NCBI GenBank assembly: GCA_031257715.1
Contig: JAIROE010000072.1
Coordinates: forward strand, 1-5,481
Direction of reading: 5' to 3'
DNA: 5,481 nucleotides
Origin: Treponema sp.
Lineage (GTDB): Bacteria; Spirochaetota; Spirochaetia; Treponematales; Breznakiellaceae
Shown: positions 1 through 5,481 of the stretch, one piece after another
How the letters are laid out: each line of letters starts with the position of its first letter
Numbering within the stretch: the stretch's first letter is position 1
The notes under the pieces: model-generated
Databases searched by the model: none
The model's input: only the letters and a program-made list of their open reading frames with translations
What the model was told of the DNA's origin: nothing
Translations under genes and position numbers: made by a program

Positions 1-219
1 GAAATAGCCGGCATCTTCCGTTCCCGCGTTATTGACGTTTCACCTTCAACCATTACCATAGAGGCCACGGGGAGCGTGGAAAAACTCAACGGCCTCCTGC
101 TTCTTTTACACCCCTATGGGGTTCTTGAACTTGCCCGTACCGGCCTTGTCGCGCTGGAGCGGGGTCCCCGGGTGCTTTCGACGCCCCGCCTGTCCGAATC
201 ACTAAACATTACCGGCTGA
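1..219 (+). CDS. ilvN: Acetolactate synthase small (regulatory) subunit, C-terminal part only
   Basis: The reading frame is open from the first base and ends at TGA 217-219, giving the last 72 residues of a protein whose start lies left of the window. The visible part matches the C-terminal domain of the small subunit of acetolactate synthase (IlvN/IlvH). It begins EIAGIFRSRVIDVSPSTITI and continues to HPYGVLELARTGLVALERG, the family's usual ending, followed by a short tail of about 16 residues. In this family the small subunit activates the catalytic subunit (IlvB/IlvI) and confers feedback inhibition by valine through an N-terminal ACT domain, which is not visible here. The enzyme makes acetolactate or acetohydroxybutyrate in the cytoplasm. 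Its position directly before leuA and cimA fits a branched-chain amino acid operon. The name ilvH would be equally valid. Confidence 0.9.
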   Translation, partial: EIAGIFRSRVIDVSPSTITIEATGSVEKLNGLLLLLHPYGVLELARTGLVALERGPRVLSTPRLSESLNITG

Positions 220-334
220 CCGGAATTGTACGGTTTGGGACTTGGGTTTTCCCGAACAGGAACAATGACCGGATTCTCACCCCGTTCCGAAGGGAATTAC
301 TTTGGAAAAGGGGATAATATCAAGGAGGAGTTTC
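220..334 (+). promoter_or_regulatory. Structured spacer between ilvN and leuA, possible leader RNA
   Basis: These 115 bases contain two possible hairpins before the leuA ribosome binding site. Hairpin I pairs ATTGT (225-229) with ACAAT (262-266) and GTTTGGG (233-239) with CCCGAAC (251-257), with one G-U pair and a small internal loop. The same CCCGA arm (251-255) could instead pair with TTGGG at 242-246 around a TTTT loop, so two folds compete. Hairpin II pairs CCCC (280-283) and TTCC (285-288) with GGAA (304-307) and GGGG (310-313). A direct repeat TGACCGGA (217-224 and 266-273) flanks hairpin I. No T-run follows either hairpin, and neither covers the ribosome binding site. I see no T-box motif, no leucine-rich leader peptide and no good -35/-10 pair. 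A regulatory role is inference from base pairing alone. Confidence 0.3.
322..330 (+). promoter_or_regulatory. Ribosome binding site that sets the leuA start
   Basis: AAGGAGGAG is a near-perfect Shine-Dalgarno sequence ending four bases before ATG 335-337; its AAGGAGG core is six bases away. It supports that ATG over the in-frame TTG at 302. The TTG has only a weaker AAGGGA (290-295) upstream and would add 11 residues lacking family resemblance. Confidence 0.85.
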
Positions 335-1885
335 ATGTCAGACAGCCCGCAAACCAGAATCATCAGGGTCTTTGATACTACCCTTCGGGATGGTGAACAG
401 GCCCCCGGATGCAGTATGAACCTTCAGGAAAAAATTGAAGTGGCGAAGCGGCTTGAAAAACTCGGCGTGGATGTCATTGAAGCGGGTTTTCCCGCCTCAA
501 GTCCCGGTGATCTCGCGTCGGTCAAGGCTATTGCGGGAATAGTCAAAGACTGCACGGTGGCGGGGCTCTGCAGATCCCTGGAAAAGGACATAGATGCGGG
601 CCGGGAAGCCCTCGCGGGGGCGGCCTGTCCCCGTATTCATATTTTCCTTGCTACATCTCCCATACACATGGAGTTCAAGCTGAAGATGACGGCGGAGCAG
701 GTATTGGAACAGGCGGTCGCATCGGTACGTTACGCGAAAAAATTCTGTTCCGATGTGGAATTCTCCGCCGAGGATGCCTTTCGAAGCGATCCTGAATTTG
801 TCTGCAGGATTTTTGGCGCCGCCATTGAGGCGGGAGCCCTCACGGTGAACTTTCCCGATACTGTGGGTTATGCCATGCCCGAAGAATTCGCCGCACGTAT
901 ACATTATATCAGGGAACATACCCCCCGCATGGAAAAGGCGGTTCTTTCGGTGCACTGCCACAACGACCTCGGGCTCGCTGTGGCAAACAGCATAGCGGCG
1001 GTAAACGCCGGGGCGAATCAGGTGGAGTGTACCATCAACGGCATAGGGGAGCGGGCGGGGAACGCCTCGCTTGAAGAGCTGGTCATGGGCATCAGGGTAA
1101 GGAGGGACTACTTTGGCGCCGATACCCGCGTCGATTCCACGAAGATCTACGGGACAAGCCGCCTTGTTTCGCAGGTGACGGGGGTGAAGGTTCAACCCAA
1201 CAAGGCAATCGTCGGGGACAACGCCTTTGCCCACGAGGCGGGCATACATCAGCACGGCGTTCTTGCCAAGCGCGAAACCTACGAGATCATGACTCCCGAG
1301 TCAATAGGCATCCCCCGCAACCGCATGGTCCTCGGCAAACATTCGGGGCGCCACGCCTTTGAGGACAGACTCAAAGATCTGGGACTGCAGGTTGACAGGG
1401 ACACATTGGAACTTGTTTTCGCCCAGTTCAAGGATCTTGCCGACAAGAAGAAGGTAGTAAGTGACCGTGACATAGAAGCGCTGGTAATGGGCGCCTCCGC
1501 AGCGGTCCCCGAAACCTGGAGACTCGATCACTGGGCGGTGAACACCGGGTCGGCGCTTGGGGCAAGCGGAACCATCAGGCTGCACCACAGGGACGGCCGC
1601 TCCGAAAAGCTCGTGTCCATGGGAGACGGCCCCATCGATTCAATCTTCAAGGCCATCAACCGCATCATAGGGAAGGAGCCGGAACTGGAACTGTATGAGA
1701 TAGGAGCCATCACCGGCGGGTCCGCCTCTCAGGGCGAGACCATAGTGAAAATAGCATGGGAAGGCCGCCGCTGGAACGGCCGCGGGGTTTCCACCGATGT
1801 CGTGGAGTCTTCAATAAAGGCCTATCTTTCGGCGATCAATGCGATGGAATGGGAACTCGCTGCGGGCTGCAAAAAAAAGGAATGA
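335..1885 (+). CDS. leuA: 2-isopropylmalate synthase
   Basis: This 516-residue protein catalyses the first committed step of leucine synthesis, condensing acetyl-CoA with 2-oxoisovalerate in the cytoplasm. The N-terminal TIM barrel opens with FDTTLRDGEQAPG (13-25). Expected divalent metal ligands are D14, H207 and H209 in HCHNDLG (207-213), and N243 in GERAGN. The 36-residue gap from H207 to N243 equals that in the Mycobacterium tuberculosis enzyme as I recall it. GIHQHGV (303-309) carries the presumed catalytic histidine of the linker region. From about residue 385 onward is the LeuA allosteric dimer domain, with GDGP (430-433) and GVSTDVV (484-490), the usual site of leucine feedback inhibition. 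Length is normal for bacterial LeuA. ATG 335 is chosen for its strong ribosome binding site. The lysine-rich tail is encoded by a run of eight A (1871-1878). Homocitrate or citramalate synthase is less likely, given the typical LeuA motifs throughout. Confidence 0.95.
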   Translation: MSDSPQTRIIRVFDTTLRDGEQAPGCSMNLQEKIEVAKRLEKLGVDVIEAGFPASSPGDLASVKAIAGIVKDCTVAGLCRSLEKDIDAGREALAGAACPRIHIFLATSPIHMEFKLKMTAEQVLEQAVASVRYAKKFCSDVEFSAEDAFRSDPEFVCRIFGAAIEAGALTVNFPDTVGYAMPEEFAARIHYIREHTPRMEKAVLSVHCHNDLGLAVANSIAAVNAGANQVECTINGIGERAGNASLEELVMGIRVRRDYFGADTRVDSTKIYGTSRLVSQVTGVKVQPNKAIVGDNAFAHEAGIHQHGVLAKRETYEIMTPESIGIPRNRMVLGKHSGRHAFEDRLKDLGLQVDRDTLELVFAQFKDLADKKKVVSDRDIEALVMGASAAVPETWRLDHWAVNTGSALGASGTIRLHHRDGRSEKLVSMGDGPIDSIFKAINRIIGKEPELELYEIGAITGGSASQGETIVKIAWEGRRWNGRGVSTDVVESSIKAYLSAINAMEWELAAGCKKKE

Positions 1886-1936
1886 GGGCGCATCCAAAGG
1901 CCCCGGCCGGATTTTCGTAAGGTATTAGGGGACAAA
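1886..1936 (+). promoter_or_regulatory. leuA-cimA intergenic gap with cimA ribosome binding site
   Basis: The 51-base gap holds AGGGGA at 1927-1932, four bases before the GTG start of cimA, a usable but short-spaced ribosome binding site. A GC-rich self-complementary CCGGCCGG lies just before ATTTTCG, but it has no proper loop or T-run, so it is not called a terminator. No promoter is evident, which suggests that leuA and cimA are co-transcribed. Confidence 0.5.
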
Positions 1937-3562
<1,626 letters not shown>

Positions 3563-3564
3563 TC

Positions 3565-3606
3565 GCCGCGTCAAAAAAACAAAACAAGGCGCCCCGTAAA
3601 CGCGGC
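3565..3606. repeat. Inverted repeat between convergent cimA and chemoreceptor genes
   Basis: GCCGCGT (3565-3571) and ACGCGGC (3600-3606) are perfect 7-base inverted arms around a 28-base A-rich centre that also contains the palindrome GGCGCC (3588-3593). On the plus strand no T-run follows the right arm, so it is not a classical terminator for cimA. The right arm is shared with the compact minus-strand hairpin listed separately, so the two folds exclude each other. Confidence 0.45.
3573..3606 (-). terminator. Probable intrinsic terminator of the chemoreceptor gene
   Basis: Read on the minus strand, GCCGCG (3606-3601) and CGGGGC (3596-3591) form a stem of five pairs with one G-G mismatch around a TTTA loop. 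After GCC comes the T-rich stretch TTGTTTTGTTTTTTT (3587-3573). It begins seven bases past the chemoreceptor stop codon, the expected place for a Rho-independent terminator. The mismatch and the three-base gap before the T-run make it imperfect. Confidence 0.5.
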
Positions 3607-3612
3607 AGACTG

Positions 3613-5481
3613 TTAATCGACCCTGAATTTGGAGACTTCCTTGACGAGGATGTCGATGTTTTCCTTGTTGTCTCCGCTGATGGTATTTACCCGGCTCACG
3701 GCAATGTTGATCTGATCCGCCCCCGTCGACATTTCGTTCATTCCGCTGGTAATTTCCTGGGTTACAAGCCCAAGGTTCCTGCTTTCCTGAATGACTTCCT
3801 TGCTTCCTTCGAGCATCTGCTGGGAGCTGTCCTTCACTTCCTGGGTGATGGTGTTGAGCTGGGCAATGGCCTGCAGAATCTGCTTGCTCCCTTCACTCTG
3901 TTCTTCCATGGCGTTTCGTATGTTTTCTTCCTGCTCCGAAACGATCTTCACCCCGGAATCTATCGCTTCGAATTTGTTGAGGACGCCGTCGGTGGAACGG
4001 GTTATCTTGTCTATGGAGTCTTTGATCTTTTTCAGCACCGTACTGATGGTTTTGGACTGTTCGCCCGAGGATTCGGCCAGCTTGCGGATTTCATCGGCCA
4101 CAACGGCAAAGCCTTTTCCCGCCTCCCCCGCATGGGCCGCCTCTATGGCGGCGTTCATGGAAAGGAGATTGGTCTGACTGGCGATGTTTTCCATCACCGC
4201 GTTAATTTCCAGAAGTCCCGCCGATTCCCGGGATATCTCCTGGATGTCCGTCGCTACTTCCTGTAATCCCGAGCGGCCCACTTCGGACGCCTCGGCGAGG
4301 TCTTTGACATTCTCGTTGTTTTTCACGAGGACCTGCGTTACCGACTGGATGTTGGCGAGCATTTCTTCTATGGCCGAAGAAGACTCGGATACGCTTGCGC
4401 TCTGACTTTCAATCTGCTCGTTGAGCCTGTCGATGTTGGCGGTTATCTGTTCCATTGTGGCGTTTGTTTCCGTCACCGAAGCGCTCTGGTTTATCACCCT
4501 GCCCTTGATACTCTGGATGTTGGCGGTTATCTCGTTGATGGCCGCCGCGGTTTCCGTCATGTTGCTTGCCAGTTCGTTGCCTATATCAAAGAGGGCCACC
4601 GACTGCCTCTTTATGGTGATGACGAGGTTCTTGATCTTTTCCAGGGTCATGTTGAAGAAGTGGGCAAGATCGCCGATTTCATTCTTCATATTGAGACTGA
4701 TTGATTTGGTGAGGTCCCCTTCGCCTTCGGATATGTCCTTAAGGGTAAGCGATACGTTGGTAATGGGTTTGGTGATGCTGGTGGCCACAAAGAAAATAAT
4801 AATCGCCGTCACTATGCTTGCCGCCACCGCACAGATAATGGTGAACAAAGTAAGACCCCTGACTTCCTTGAGAATGACTGTTTCGGGGGTGCCCAGCATG
4901 ATGGTCCAGGAGCCTGCTTCCCCTATGGGAAAGGAAACAATAGAAATTTCCAGATTGGTTCCCAGCGCCGGCGAATAGACATTTAACACAATGCTGTCTT
5001 CCCCCTCTATGGCGGCCATTGCCTCTTCAACGTAGGGTTCGTAAAGGCCGGCATCTACCTCTCTGGCCTTTTTGCCAATCCGGTCTTTCTGGTAGCTCCC
5101 TATGATGGTACCATCCCCGGTATAGATACTCATGGCCCCGATATCCTCGTGTTCAGCGATGATTTGCTCGACGATGGGCTGTACGGCCTCAATTCCGATA
5201 TTGACCCCTGCCATACCTATTGCCTCACCGGTTTCGGGATCAATGACCGGCACGGACACGGAGAAGGTGTAGATGTCTTTACCCCCCAATTTCTGGATCT
5301 TCGGATTCTGCATGACAGGCTTGCGGCTATTGGGCCCATTGATATAATCCAGTACGGCGGGGACGGCCTCATAGGTAGATAACCTTATCTTTTCGGCATC
5401 GTGGGTGAACGAGGGGGCGTAGATCCCTTCTCCGGTGTTACCTTGAGTTCCGGCATACTGTGCGTCCATGCCGTCCAGGGC
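3613..5481 (-). CDS. Methyl-accepting chemotaxis protein, N-terminus cut by window edge
   Basis: This transmembrane chemoreceptor senses an external ligand and controls the CheA kinase through CheW. The frame stays open to the right edge, reading [11 protein letters not shown], so the ATG at 5469-5467 is probably internal; the true start, first membrane helix and first part of the sensor lie outside. Counting that Met as 1, residues 1 to about 200 are the rest of a periplasmic double-Cache (dCache_1-like) sensor, including [14 protein letters not shown] (81-94). A transmembrane helix follows at about 207-229 (4851-4783), then a HAMP domain at about 230-283 beginning TKPI. The rest is a long methyl-accepting coiled coil. 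Its hairpin tip, about 425-465, contains the conserved kinase-contact motif [20 protein letters not shown] (439-458). No CheR-docking NWETF-type pentapeptide ends the protein; it finishes VSKFRVD, as I recall for treponemal receptors. The ligand cannot be told. It converges on cimA with a 50-base gap and shows no functional link to it. Confidence 0.93.
   Translation of the reverse strand, partial: ALDGMDAQYAGTQGNTGEGIYAPSFTHDAEKIRLSTYEAVPAVLDYINGPNSRKPVMQNPKIQKLGGKDIYTFSVSVPVIDPETGEAIGMAGVNIGIEAVQPIVEQIIAEHEDIGAMSIYTGDGTIIGSYQKDRIGKKAREVDAGLYEPYVEEAMAAIEGEDSIVLNVYSPALGTNLEISIVSFPIGEAGSWTIMLGTPETVILKEVRGLTLFTIICAVAASIVTAIIIFFVATSITKPITNVSLTLKDISEGEGDLTKSISLNMKNEIGDLAHFFNMTLEKIKNLVITIKRQSVALFDIGNELASNMTETAAAINEITANIQSIKGRVINQSASVTETNATMEQITANIDRLNEQIESQSASVSESSSAIEEMLANIQSVTQVLVKNNENVKDLAEASEVGRSGLQEVATDIQEISRESAGLLEINAVMENIASQTNLLSMNAAIEAAHAGEAGKGFAVVADEIRKLAESSGEQSKTISTVLKKIKDSIDKITRSTDGVLNKFEAIDSGVKIVSEQEENIRNAMEEQSEGSKQILQAIAQLNTITQEVKDSSQQMLEGSKEVIQESRNLGLVTQEITSGMNEMSTGADQINIAVSRVNTISGDNKENIDILVKEVSKFRVD
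4348..4532 (-). repeat. 84-base periodic repeat inside the chemoreceptor coiled coil
   Basis: The 17-base string GATGTTGGCGGTTATCT (plus-strand spelling) occurs at 4516-4532 and again at 4432-4448. A third copy at 4348 keeps the first ten bases. All three are exactly 84 bases apart. A second string, GCGCTCTG, recurs at 4397 and 4481, also 84 apart. In the protein this gives ANIQS, ANIDR and ANIQS at residues 316, 344 and 372, a period of 28 residues or four heptads. The segment lies between HAMP and the hairpin tip, where methylation sites usually sit. Confidence 0.75.

Noticed and set aside
313..318. GATAAT as a -10 promoter element for leuA
   Set aside because: No -35 element lies at proper spacing (TTCCGA at 285 is 22 bases away), and the transcript would begin inside the ribosome binding site.
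302..334. An upstream TTG start at 302 that would lengthen LeuA by 11 residues
   Set aside because: AAGGGA at 290-295 could serve it, but ATG 335 has a much stronger AAGGAGGAG site, and the added residues do not resemble LeuA N-termini.
265..375. A 36-codon frame (ATG 265 to TGA 373-375) overlapping the leuA start, considered as a leader peptide
   Set aside because: It has only one leucine codon and no run of regulatory codons, a poor ribosome binding site, and no terminator hairpin downstream; it overlaps leuA in another frame.
497..1255. A 252-codon frame antisense to leuA
   Set aside because: It is composed as expected for the mirror of a GC-rich gene, has no recognisable domain, and lies wholly within a strongly supported gene.
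1899..1916. GC-rich CCGGCCGG followed by ATTTTC as a terminator between leuA and cimA
   Set aside because: The palindrome leaves no room for a hairpin loop, and the T-run is only four bases long.
4421..4978. A 185-codon plus-strand frame with hydrophobic stretches, opposite the chemoreceptor
   Set aside because: The hydrophobic, Met- and Leu-rich composition comes from the reverse complement of the coiled coil and transmembrane codons; there is no ribosome binding site or family match.

Overview
The window reads as a stretch of chromosome from a moderately GC-rich spirochaete, most likely treponeme-like. The best clue is the C-terminal tail of the chemoreceptor on the minus strand, which resembles treponemal receptors as I remember them. 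This is inference, since no search could be run. Nothing suggests a phage, plasmid, transposon, CRISPR array or RNA gene.

The left two thirds (1-3562, plus strand) is a branched-chain amino acid block. It holds the 3' end of the acetolactate synthase small subunit (ilvN, 1-219), a 115-base spacer with several possible RNA hairpins, 2-isopropylmalate synthase (leuA, 335-1885), a 51-base gap, and citramalate synthase (cimA, 1937-3562). IlvN regulates acetolactate synthase, which feeds the valine, leucine and isoleucine routes. LeuA commits 2-oxoisovalerate to leucine. CimA condenses pyruvate with acetyl-CoA, giving 2-oxobutyrate for isoleucine without threonine. LeuA and CimA belong to the same superfamily and share one architecture: a catalytic TIM barrel followed by an allosteric LeuA-dimer domain. 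Their products can be processed by the same LeuCD and LeuB enzymes. The genes probably form one operon, because I see no convincing promoter or terminator between them.

The right third (3613-5481, minus strand) is a methyl-accepting chemotaxis protein that converges on cimA. It runs off the right edge, so its N-terminus is missing. The 50-base gap between the convergent genes holds a probable intrinsic terminator for the chemoreceptor.

I find no new biological system here. The points most worth a second look are the structured leader before leuA, the tandem leuA-cimA arrangement, and an 84-base (28-residue) periodic repeat in the chemoreceptor coiled coil.
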